Below, piece after piece: positions 1 to 6,967 of a stretch of 64,000 nt of DNA. The stretch spans positions 1 to 64,000 of the forward strand of contig NZ_RPRY01000006.1 in NCBI RefSeq assembly GCF_003949795.1. The letters are read 5' to 3'. The notes under the pieces are model-generated. The model saw only the letters and a program-made list of their open reading frames with translations, had not been told where the DNA came from and did not search any database. This DNA comes from Streptomyces sp. WAC06614. GTDB lineage: Bacteria > Actinomycetota > Actinomycetes > Streptomycetales > Streptomycetaceae. Numbering within the stretch: position 1 is the first letter of the stretch; every line of letters begins with the position of its first letter. Made by a program: the position numbers and the translations under genes.

Positions 1-90
1 GTCGGCGGCCGCCTGCGCAGCCGCCGCCCCCGCCGTCGTACCCGTCCCCGCCGTCGTGTCCGCCGTGCCCGTCGTCCCCACTGCCGTCAT
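1..90 (-). CDS. N-terminus of a divergent gene, probably an IclR-family regulator (partial)
   Basis: An ATG at 90-88 opens a minus-strand frame that stays open to the window edge (30 codons), preceded by a purine-rich stretch suitable as a ribosome binding site. The visible residues are an Ala/Thr/Gly-rich leader with no recognisable domain. The gene diverges from the aldehyde dehydrogenase, and the shared intergenic region carries two palindromes of IclR-operator type. Similar leaders precede IclR regulators in Streptomyces. The IclR assignment is therefore inference from context; a sugar-acid dehydratase is another gene often found here. Confidence 0.4.
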   Translation of the reverse strand, partial: MTAVGTTGTADTTAGTGTTAGAAAAQAAAD

Positions 91-134
91 CGCCTGCTTC
101 CCCTCTGGCCGGTCGCCCCTTGTCACGCGATGGG

Positions 135-153
135 TGCGGAAATAGAGTCCGCA
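135..153. promoter_or_regulatory. Inverted repeat TGCGGA-N7-TCCGCA (candidate IclR operator 1)
   Basis: Perfect 6-bp arms (135-140 and 148-153) around an AT-rich 7-nt centre lie between the divergent starts at 90 and 221. Palindromes with CGGA/TCCG arms are typical of IclR-family operators. Binding by the flanking gene product is inferred. Confidence 0.5.
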
Positions 154-184
154 GCAGAAGTGATCATTCACCCACCGGAACGCC

Positions 185-200
185 GTTCAGAATACTGAAC
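185..200. promoter_or_regulatory. Inverted repeat GTTCAG-AATA-CTGAAC (candidate operator 2)
   Basis: This perfect 16-bp palindrome ends 20 nt before the aldehyde dehydrogenase ATG and just upstream of its AGGAGG ribosome binding site (205-210). A protein bound here would sit across the likely transcription start, which suggests repression until an effector releases it. Confidence 0.55.
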
Positions 201-220
201 GATCCAGGAGGCAGCGGGCC

Positions 221-1795
221 ATGACAGCGACCCCAGTCTGGAGTGTGGACCCCCGCACCGGGAAGCAGCGCGGACAGGTTGCGGTCGAGGCCACACCCGC
301 CGATGTGGACCGGGCCGTCACCGCCGCGCACGCCGCCCGGGCCGCGCTCGCCGACCGCACCGCGCGCGTCGCCTTCCTGCGGGCCGCCGCCGACCTGCTC
401 GACGAGGCCGGCGCGGACGTGGTCGAGGCCGCCGACGCCGAGACGGCGCTCGGCCCCGTCCGGCTCACCGGCGAACTCGCCCGCACCACCTACCAGCTGC
501 GCGCCTTCGCCGACGCCGTCGAGGACGGCGGCTACCTCGACATCCGCATCGACCACGCCGATCCCGCCCTCGCCCCGCCGCGCCCCGACCTGCGCCGCTA
601 CAAGGTGCCGCTGGGCGTGGTCGCCGTCTACGCCGCCTCCAACTTCCCGCTGGCCTTCTCCGTCCCCGGCGGCGACACCGCCAGCGCCCTGGCCGCCGGC
701 TGCCCGGTCGTGGTCAAGGCCCATCCCGACCACCCGGCCACGTCCGAGCGGTGCGCCGCGCTGCTGCGCCGGGCCGCCGAACGGACCGGGCTGCCCGCCG
801 ACGTGGTCACGGTCGTCCACGGCTTCGACGCGGGCCTGGAGCTGATCCGCCACCCGCTGGTGGCCGCGGCCGGGTTCACGGGGTCGATCCGTGGCGGCCG
901 GGCCCTGTTCGACGCCGCCGCCGCGCGGCCCGTGCCGATCCCGTTCCACGGTGAGCTCGGCTCCCTCAACCCGGTCGTGGTCACCCCGGACGCCGCCGCC
1001 GAGCGTGCCGAGGAGATCGGCACCGGGCTGGCCGGCTCGGTCACGCTCGGCGTGGGCCAGTTCTGCGTCAAGCCCGGCCTGGTGCTGGTCCCCGAGGGCA
1101 CCGACGGCGACCGGCTGGCCGGGGCACTGGCCAAGGCCCTCGCCGCGACCGCCCCCGGGGTGCTGCTCGACCACCGGATGCGGGAGAACTTCCTCGCCGG
1201 GGTCCAGGAGCGCGCGGCCCTGCCCGGCGTCGAGGCCCCCGTCGCGCCGGGCCCCGGGACGGGCGACGCCCAGGCCGACGGGCAGGCCGACGGACACACC
1301 GTCGGCGCGGGCTTCCTGACCGTGCCCGCGCGCGCCCTCGCCCACGACCCGGACGGCCGCTACGCGCCGCTGCTGGAGGAATGCTTCGGCCCGGTGACGG
1401 TCGTCGCCCGCTACGCCGACCCGGACGAGGCCGGCGCCGTGCTGGCCCGGCTGGCGGGAAACCTGACCGCCACCCTCCAGTTGTCCGCCGCCGAGGCCGC
1501 CGGGGCCCCGGGCCCCGCCGCCGCACTCGTCGGCCGGGTCACGGAACTGGCCGGACGGGTCGTGGTCGACGGCTGGCCCACCGGCGTCGCGGTCGCCCCG
1601 GCCCAGCACCACGGCGGCCCCTACCCCGCCGCCACCTCGCACTCCACCTCCGTCGGCGGTACGGCGATCGAACGGTGGCTGCGCCCGGTGGCCTACCAGT
1701 CGGTGCCGGACCCGCTCCTCCCGCCCGAGCTGCGCGAGGCGAACCCGCTGGGCCTGCCGCGCCGGGTCACCGGACCTCCGGCGCAGCAGCGGTAA
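221..1795 (+). CDS. Aldehyde dehydrogenase (NADP+), 2,5-dioxovalerate/ketoglutarate-semialdehyde type
   Basis: The protein (524 aa) is an NAD(P)-dependent aldehyde dehydrogenase of the subfamily that oxidises alpha-ketoglutarate semialdehyde at the end of sugar-acid and hydroxyproline degradation. The general-base Glu lies in the GELGSLNP motif near residue 245 and the catalytic nucleophile is Cys282 in GVGQFCVKPG. A cofactor-loop motif FTGSIRGG precedes them. The start is fixed by AGGAGG at 205-210 with a 10-nt spacer. The length is normal for the NADP+ subfamily, and the exact substrate cannot be read from sequence. Two operator-like palindromes upstream suggest induction by a sugar acid. 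The last 35 bp, including the stop codon, are duplicated immediately downstream. Confidence 0.9.
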   Translation: MTATPVWSVDPRTGKQRGQVAVEATPADVDRAVTAAHAARAALADRTARVAFLRAAADLLDEAGADVVEAADAETALGPVRLTGELARTTYQLRAFADAVEDGGYLDIRIDHADPALAPPRPDLRRYKVPLGVVAVYAASNFPLAFSVPGGDTASALAAGCPVVVKAHPDHPATSERCAALLRRAAERTGLPADVVTVVHGFDAGLELIRHPLVAAAGFTGSIRGGRALFDAAAARPVPIPFHGELGSLNPVVVTPDAAAERAEEIGTGLAGSVTLGVGQFCVKPGLVLVPEGTDGDRLAGALAKALAATAPGVLLDHRMRENFLAGVQERAALPGVEAPVAPGPGTGDAQADGQADGHTVGAGFLTVPARALAHDPDGRYAPLLEECFGPVTVVARYADPDEAGAVLARLAGNLTATLQLSAAEAAGAPGPAAALVGRVTELAGRVVVDGWPTGVAVAPAQHHGGPYPAATSHSTSVGGTAIERWLRPVAYQSVPDPLLPPELREANPLGLPRRVTGPPAQQR

Positions 1796-1831
1796 GCCGG
1801 GTCACCGGACCCTCCGGCGCAGCAGCGGTAA
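1761..1831 (+). repeat. 35/36-bp tandem duplication spanning the stop codon
   Basis: Positions 1761-1795 and 1796-1831 are identical except for one extra C in the second copy. The first copy encodes the dehydrogenase C-terminus and its TAA. The second repeats this end, including a second TAA, in non-coding sequence. It looks like a recent slippage or tandem duplication. Confidence 0.9.
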
Positions 1832-1873
1832 ATGCGTTGCCCGCCCCGCGCCCCGCGGGGCAGGCTGCGGCCC

Positions 1874-2101
1874 ATGCCGAGACCTCAGGGATTCACGTAC
1901 GACCAGCACGCCGACGGCACCGTGGTCATCACCCACCGCGGCCGGGCCGCCGGCACGCTGCGCGGCGGCCGGGCCGAGAAGTTCCTGGCGGAGGTGGGCT
2001 CCGGGGACCCGCAACTGGTCATGGCGCGCTGGACGGGCGCGTACAAGTTCGGCAACGAACGCCTCGCCCGCTCCCATCCGCGCAACTCCGGCCGCCGCTG
2101 A
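1874..2101 (+). CDS. Small conserved hypothetical protein (75 aa)
   Basis: This basic small protein begins MPRPQGFTYDQHADGTVVIT and runs without signal peptide or membrane segment to an Arg-rich end. The middle shows alternating beta-like stretches and a conserved-looking ARWTGAYKFGNER segment. I recognise it as the kind of small protein shared among streptomycetes but know no function. I chose ATG 1874 over the longer frame from 1832 because the extra residues are an Arg/Pro-rich reading of GC-rich leader that overlaps the duplicated stop region. It stands alone between the dehydrogenase and the TerD-like gene. Confidence 0.7.
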   Translation: MPRPQGFTYDQHADGTVVITHRGRAAGTLRGGRAEKFLAEVGSGDPQLVMARWTGAYKFGNERLARSHPRNSGRR

Positions 2102-2156
2102 ACGGGTGACACCGCGCCGGGGGGAACGGCGGCGCGGCCCCGGTCGTTCTCGGGGC

Positions 2157-3190
2157 ATGACCGCTATGACCCCTGGTTCGAACCTGCCGCTCGACACCGT
2201 CCGCGTGACGGTGGAGGTGGCCGCCCCGGTACGCCTGGACGTGTCGGGGCTGCTGCTCGCGGCCAACGGCAAGGTGCGCTCGGACGCCGACTTCATCTTC
2301 TACAACCAGCCGTCCGGCCCCGGTGTCAGCTACCGGTCGGGCGGCGGTGCGGCGCCCGACTCGATCACCGTGGACACCGCCGCCGTACCGCCCGGGATCG
2401 AACGGATCGTGGTCACCGCCAGCCCCGACGCCGCCGGCCAGACCTTCCAGGGCATCGAGCCCACCGCCACCGTGCGCGCGGCCGACGGCGGCGCGCCGAT
2501 CGCCACCTTCACCCCGCCGCAGCTGGGCACCGAGACGGCGCTCGTGGTGGTCGAGATCTACCTGCGCGGCGGCGTGTGGAAGGTCCGTGCCGTGGGCCAG
2601 GGGTACGCCAACGGGCTCGCGGGCATCGCCACCGACTTCGGGGTCACGGTGGAGGAGGAACCGCCCGCCGCTCCCCCGGTCCCGGCCGCTGCTCTCCCAG
2701 GTCAAGATGGGCCTCGGCTGGGAGCCCGCGTTCCGCGGCGCCGACATCGACCTCGACGCGTCCGTGATCGCGTACGGCCCCCAGCGCAACCACATCGACA
2801 GCTGCTACTTCGGCCGGCTGTCCATCCTCGGGGGGGGCCGTCAAGCACTCGGGCGACAACCTCACCGGTGAGGGCGCGGGGGACGACGAGGTCATCGTCG
2901 TGGACCTCGGCCGGCTGCCCGCCGAGGTCACCGCCCTGGTCTTCACGGTCAACTCCTTCTCCGGCCAGAAGTTCACCGAGGTCGCCAAGGCCTACTGCCG
3001 CCTGCTCGACGCCGCCACCGACGAGGAGCTGGTCCGCTTCGACCTCACGGGCGCCGAGCCGCAGACGGGCGTGATGATGGCGAAGCTGATCCGTCAGTTC
3101 TCCGGCGAGTGGGAGATGACGGCCCTGGGAGAGTTTGTGAAGTCCCGCACAGTGCGGGGCATGGTCAAGCCCGGTTCCGAGGCGCTTTAG
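2157..3190 (+). pseudogene. TerD-family protein with two frameshifts
   Basis: Joining three frames gives a protein of about 343 aa with two TerD-type (tellurite resistance/stress, Ca2+-binding beta-sandwich) domains. The N-terminal domain is read in the frame of 2157 up to about 2690. After a Pro-rich linker the second domain starts in the +1 frame (GLGWEPAFRGADIDLDASVI) and switches again at 2830-2837 to the next frame (VIVVDLGRLPAEVTALVFTV) until the stop at 3190. The second shift lies in a run of eight G, where seven would restore the frame. The first lies between about 2660 and 2695, near a run of five C. Both shifts are +1. Because coding sequence is intact on both sides, either recent mutations or homopolymer sequencing errors explain this. 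ATG 2166 is an alternative start. Confidence 0.8.
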
Positions 3191-3267
3191 CAGGTCGGCG
3201 GGCCGCCGGGCCCCGCCGGACCGGCCCGGGTGATCGATGACACCCCGCAATGCGAAGGAGGCTGTCC

Positions 3268-3477
3268 GTGGTCACCCGTAGCCTTGTACCCATGTACAAG
3301 ACGCTTCCGCCCGCGGGTCCCGCCCGCCCGTCCGCCGAAGAGGCGAACGAGGCGATACGGCACCTCGTCGAGACCCGCGTCGACGACGAGTGGCCCTCCG
3401 CCGCGTACGAGTTCCTGCTCGGCGAGTGGGCAGCGGCGACCCGCGAAGAGATCGGCACCGCCGCCGCCCGCCGCTGA
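3268..3477 (+). CDS. Small conserved hypothetical protein
   Basis: This 69-residue soluble acidic protein contains the stretch RPSAEEANEAIRHLVETRV and ends in TAAARR. It is predicted helical, without signal or membrane segment. The GTG at 3268 follows a near-perfect AAGGAGG (3254-3260) with a 7-nt spacer, which decides the start. An in-frame ATG at 3292 follows a TAGCCT box (3280-3285) at leaderless distance, so a 61-aa form starting MYKTLPPAG is also possible. Function unknown. It converges on the PhoX-like gene and shares its terminator hairpin. Confidence 0.65.
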   Translation: MVTRSLVPMYKTLPPAGPARPSAEEANEAIRHLVETRVDDEWPSAAYEFLLGEWAAATREEIGTAAARR

Positions 3478-3517
3478 ACGGACCGTCAGCGCCGGACCAC
3501 CGGCGCCGGACCGACCG

Positions 3518-3550
3518 CAGCCCGGCCGAGCCTCCTGCTCGGCCGGGCTG
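3518..3550. terminator. Bidirectional hairpin terminator
   Basis: A perfect 14-bp stem (3518-3531 with 3537-3550) and a 5-nt loop lie between two convergent genes that end at 3477 (+) and 3610 (-). There is no U tract, as usual in Streptomyces. Confidence 0.8.
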
Positions 3551-3609
3551 ACGGCTTCCCGGGCCCGGGCGACGCGTACGCCGCGCCCGGCCGGCGGACG
3601 TACGGACGC

Positions 3610-5058
3610 CTAGCCGCGCGTACGCCGCCAGGGGCCGGTGACGGCCAGCATGATGCCCGGCTCCTGGATGTTGGCGAACAGCGTGCGCCCGTCGGGCGAG
3701 AAGCAGACGCCGGTGAACTCCGCGTACTCCGGCTCCTCCGCCGTACCGATGTTGAGCTCGTTGCGCGCCAGCGGGTAGGTGCGGCCGGACTCGGTGGCAC
3801 CCAGCAGGTGCTGGACGCCCTGGCCGTCCTCGGCGATGACCAGGCCGCCGTACGGGGACACGGTGATGTTGTCCGGGCCGTCGTAGGCGCCGTCCTTGCC
3901 CGGCTCGGCGTTGACCCCGAAGAGCACGGTCAGGCGCAGCGTGCGGCGCTTGGCGTCGTAGAACCACACGGCACCGTCGTGCGGGGTGCCGGGGCTCTCC
4001 GCACGGGCGTAGGAGGAGACGACGTACGCGCCGCCGTCCGCCCACCACATGCCCTCCAGCTTGCGCCCGCGGGTGACCTGGCCCTCGGTGAACTGCTGGC
4101 GGGTGGCCACCGTCCTCGCGTCCCGGTCGGGCACGTCGACCCAGTCGACCCCGTAGACCGTGCCGATCTTCGTGGCGCGGGAGAGGTCGTCCACGAACCG
4201 GCCCGCGCTGTCGAAGCACCGGGCCGCCTGGAGCACACCGGCGTCGTCGGCCAGCGTACGCAGCTTGCCGCGGCCGTGCCTGAAGCCCTTGGGCGGGGTC
4301 CAGCGGTACAGCAGGCCGTTGGGGTTCGAGGCGTCCTCGGTCAGGTACGCCTGGCCCGAGTGCGGGTCGATGACGACGGCCTCGTGCTCGTAGCGGCCGA
4401 AGGCCTTGACCGGGCGGGGGTCGAGGTTGGCGCGGCGGTCGTGCGGGTCGACCTCGAAGACGTAGCCGTGGTCCTTGGTCATGCCGTTCTTGCCGGCCTT
4501 GTCCGCGTTCTCCTCGCAGGTCAGCCAGGTGCCCCAGGCGGTGGCGCCGCCCGCGCAGTTGGTCGACGTACCGGCGATGCCGACCCATTCGGCGACCTCG
4601 CCGCCGTGGCGGACCTCGACGACGGTGCAGCCGCCGGCCGCGGCCGGGTCGTAGACCAGGCCCTCGGTGAGCGGGACCGGGTGGGGCCACTTGGCGCGGG
4701 CGCCCTTCAGCTCGTGGTTGTTGACCAGGAGGGTGACCCCGCGGTGGCCGGCGAAGGCGGCCGTGCCGTCGTGGTTGGACGGGGTGAACTCACCCGACTC
4801 CAGGCGGGTCACGCCGCTGTGCGTGATGATCCGGTACGAGAAGCCGGCCGGCAGGGCGAGGATGCCCCGGGGGTCGGACACGAGGGGGCCGTAGCCGGGC
4901 TCGCAGGGCCGGCCGTGCTCGTCGCGCAGCGTGCTGCTGCCCTCCTCCGCCGCCAGCGCGCCCGGGGCGGTGGCGAGGGCCCCGACCGTTCCGGTGAGCG
5001 CGACTCCGGCGCCGGCGGCGACGGTGCGGGCGGTGAAGTCTCTACGACTGAGCGGCAT
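3610..5058 (-). CDS. Tat-exported PhoX-like phosphatase (DUF839 family)
   Basis: The protein (482 aa) starts MPLSRRDFTARTVAAGAG, a twin-arginine signal with the SRRDF motif, followed by a hydrophobic Ala/Gly/Thr segment and an AxA cleavage site near residue 37. The rest matches the PhoX/DUF839 beta-propeller family, which hydrolyses phosphomonoesters outside the cell with bound Ca2+ and Fe. Typical stretches are SGEFTPSNHDGTAAF, LLVNNHEL and GTSTNCAGGATAWGTWLTCE. Normal family length. A direct repeat resembling a PhoP box lies 61 nt upstream of the start, so induction under phosphate limitation is likely. Some DUF839 members have no proven phosphatase activity, so the substrate remains uncertain. 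Confidence 0.82.
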   Translation of the reverse strand: MPLSRRDFTARTVAAGAGVALTGTVGALATAPGALAAEEGSSTLRDEHGRPCEPGYGPLVSDPRGILALPAGFSYRIITHSGVTRLESGEFTPSNHDGTAAFAGHRGVTLLVNNHELKGARAKWPHPVPLTEGLVYDPAAAGGCTVVEVRHGGEVAEWVGIAGTSTNCAGGATAWGTWLTCEENADKAGKNGMTKDHGYVFEVDPHDRRANLDPRPVKAFGRYEHEAVVIDPHSGQAYLTEDASNPNGLLYRWTPPKGFRHGRGKLRTLADDAGVLQAARCFDSAGRFVDDLSRATKIGTVYGVDWVDVPDRDARTVATRQQFTEGQVTRGRKLEGMWWADGGAYVVSSYARAESPGTPHDGAVWFYDAKRRTLRLTVLFGVNAEPGKDGAYDGPDNITVSPYGGLVIAEDGQGVQHLLGATESGRTYPLARNELNIGTAEEPEYAEFTGVCFSPDGRTLFANIQEPGIMLAVTGPWRRTRG

Positions 5059-5118
5059 CGATGCTCCAGGGTGGGGAGTAGTGCGCCTGTAAGGGTCGGC
5101 GGACAGGTTCCCGTCCGC

Positions 5119-5140
5119 ATGTGAACTCCGCTTGAATTCC
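5119..5140 (-). promoter_or_regulatory. PHO-box-like direct repeat (PhoP site)
   Basis: On the minus strand two 11-nt units, GGAATTCAAGC and GGAGTTCACAT, follow each other directly. They share 7 of 11 positions, and the second contains GTTCAC, the core of the Streptomyces PhoP direct-repeat unit. The site lies 61 nt upstream of the PhoX-like gene start, where activator sites usually lie. Confidence 0.6.
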
Positions 5141-5222
5141 CCACGAAGCCCTGCGGGCCCCTCGACCCCGCGGAACCGGCCACGATCTGACCGGAACCCG
5201 CACTACCCTGTCGGCCGGGCCC

Positions 5223-6767
5223 TCAGGCCTGGTAGGAGCGGGCCTTGAAGGCGGCCTTGCGGGCCTCCTTCGCCGCCTTGCGGTCCGGGTGCAGCCGGCC
5301 CATGGCCTCCAGGACCTCCGCCGTGGCCGGGTGGTCCACCCGCCAGACGGTGTCGAAGAACGCGCTGTGGTGCTCGGTCAGGCCCTGCATCAGGGAGGGG
5401 AGTTCCTCGCTGCCGGCGTCGGCCGCGAGCTGCGCCGCGATGGTGTCGACGGTCAGCCAGAACACCATGGTCCCGCTGGGCGCCGGCACGTCGGACGTGC
5501 CCTGCTCGGCCAGCCAGACCCGGGCCAGCCCGCCCAGTTCGGGGTCGTCCAGGACGGCCCGGACCACCGGTTCGGCGGCCGGTCCGGCGACGGCCAGGGC
5601 CTGCTGACAGCGCAGCCGGCGCAGCGGAGCGCCCGGGTCGGCGCCCCGGGCCGCCGCCAGCAGCTCCGCCACGGCCGGGGCCGGCCCGCTGCCGGTGCCC
5701 TCGGCCGCGTCGCGCGACGCCCGGGCGAGCCAGGCCTCGATCTCGGCCTGGGCGGCGGACTCCGGATAGCCGGACACCACCTCCAGCAGCACGTCGGCGC
5801 CCTTGTCCACGAGGTCGCCGACGGCCGGTGCCTCGACCCCGGCCTCCAACAGCCGCGCCCGCACCCCGTACAGGCCGAGCGGGGTGAGCCGGACCATGCC
5901 GTAGCGGGAGACGTCCTCGTCGTCCTGCCCGGCCGCGGCCGCGAGTTCCTCGTCGTCGGCCTCCGCCATCAGCTCCTCGTCGACCGGGCGGAACTCCACC
6001 AGGCCGATCGGCTCCAGCTGCCGGAACTGGTCGTCCAGCCGCATCATCGCGTCCGAGACCCGCTCCAGGACTTCGTCGGTGGGCTCCGCCATGTCGTCGG
6101 GGACCACCACCGAGGCCGCCAGCACGGGCAGCGGTACGGGGCCGTCGCCGGCTCCGCCCTCGGTGACGGTCAGCAGGTAGAGGTTGGCGAGCACCGCGTC
6201 GAGCAGGTCCGCCTCGTGCTGCGGGTCCCAGTCCAGCCGGTCGAAGTCGATCGCGCCGCCCGCGTCCAGGGCGTCGACCAGGTCGTCGAGGTCGGGTACG
6301 GAGGCGTCGGCCAGGACGGTGTCCAGGGCGGTCAGCCACAGTTCGAGCACGTCCGTCGGCGCGCCCCCGGTCACCAGCGCCAGGTCCGCCCCGGGCGCGG
6401 CGGTCCCGTACCCCGCTTCCGTATCCGCAGCCGGGTCCGGCTCCGGGTCCGCGTCCGCGTCCGCTTCGGCTTTCGCCTCGCCGTCCGGGTCCGTGACCTC
6501 GACCAGCCCGGTGTCCACCGCCACCCGCCAGGCCTCGCTCGCGTACGCCGTGCCGTCCTCGTCGGCGGCCAGCCCCAGGACCGCGGCCGCCTCGGGCAGT
6601 TGCTCCTCGGCGAGTTCGCCGCCCGCGCCGACCCGGGTGGCGGGCCCGGCCCAGCGGGCGAGGCGTACGGCACGGGAGAGCAACGGGGCGGCCAGCGCGG
6701 CGCGGGCCAGTTCGGCGTCGGAGTGCAGCCGCACCGGCGGCAGCGTGGGACGCGGCGGAACGGACAT
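5223..6767 (-). CDS. Large conserved hypothetical protein
   Basis: This soluble, very acidic and Ala-rich protein (514 aa) has a low-complexity Asp/Glu/Pro segment around residues 120-140 and a basic Lys/Arg-rich C-terminus (KAAKEARKAAFKARSYQA). The helical middle contains a winged-helix-like stretch ending in SRYGMVRLTPLGLYGVRARL. I see no catalytic motif. The ATG at 6767 is preceded on its strand by GAGGAG at a suitable distance. Upstream in-frame extensions to 6953 read through GC-poor promoter-like sequence and are less likely. It diverges from the secreted nuclease gene. Function unknown. Confidence 0.75.
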   Translation of the reverse strand: MSVPPRPTLPPVRLHSDAELARAALAAPLLSRAVRLARWAGPATRVGAGGELAEEQLPEAAAVLGLAADEDGTAYASEAWRVAVDTGLVEVTDPDGEAKAEADADADPEPDPAADTEAGYGTAAPGADLALVTGGAPTDVLELWLTALDTVLADASVPDLDDLVDALDAGGAIDFDRLDWDPQHEADLLDAVLANLYLLTVTEGGAGDGPVPLPVLAASVVVPDDMAEPTDEVLERVSDAMMRLDDQFRQLEPIGLVEFRPVDEELMAEADDEELAAAAGQDDEDVSRYGMVRLTPLGLYGVRARLLEAGVEAPAVGDLVDKGADVLLEVVSGYPESAAQAEIEAWLARASRDAAEGTGSGPAPAVAELLAAARGADPGAPLRRLRCQQALAVAGPAAEPVVRAVLDDPELGGLARVWLAEQGTSDVPAPSGTMVFWLTVDTIAAQLAADAGSEELPSLMQGLTEHHSAFFDTVWRVDHPATAEVLEAMGRLHPDRKAAKEARKAAFKARSYQA

Positions 6768-6967
6768 GCGGTGCACTCCTCGACGACTTCTGCGGACGGC
6801 GCGCCCCAGCGTAGACGCAATCGGGCAAGCCCCGACGACCCGCACCTTTGGTTCATCGCACAGATGCTTCCCGTATGCCTCGTAGACCTTGACAACTTCG
6901 CTGGTCACCCAGGAAATTGACGCGCGTAGAACTTCCTCACCCTCATTACTCACCGGAGTCCGTCCAC

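Noticed and set aside
6889-6917. TTGACA as -35 of the nuclease gene
   Set aside because: TTGACA (6889-6894) is present, but no TAnnnT box lies 17-19 nt downstream; a promoter is likely here but not defined.
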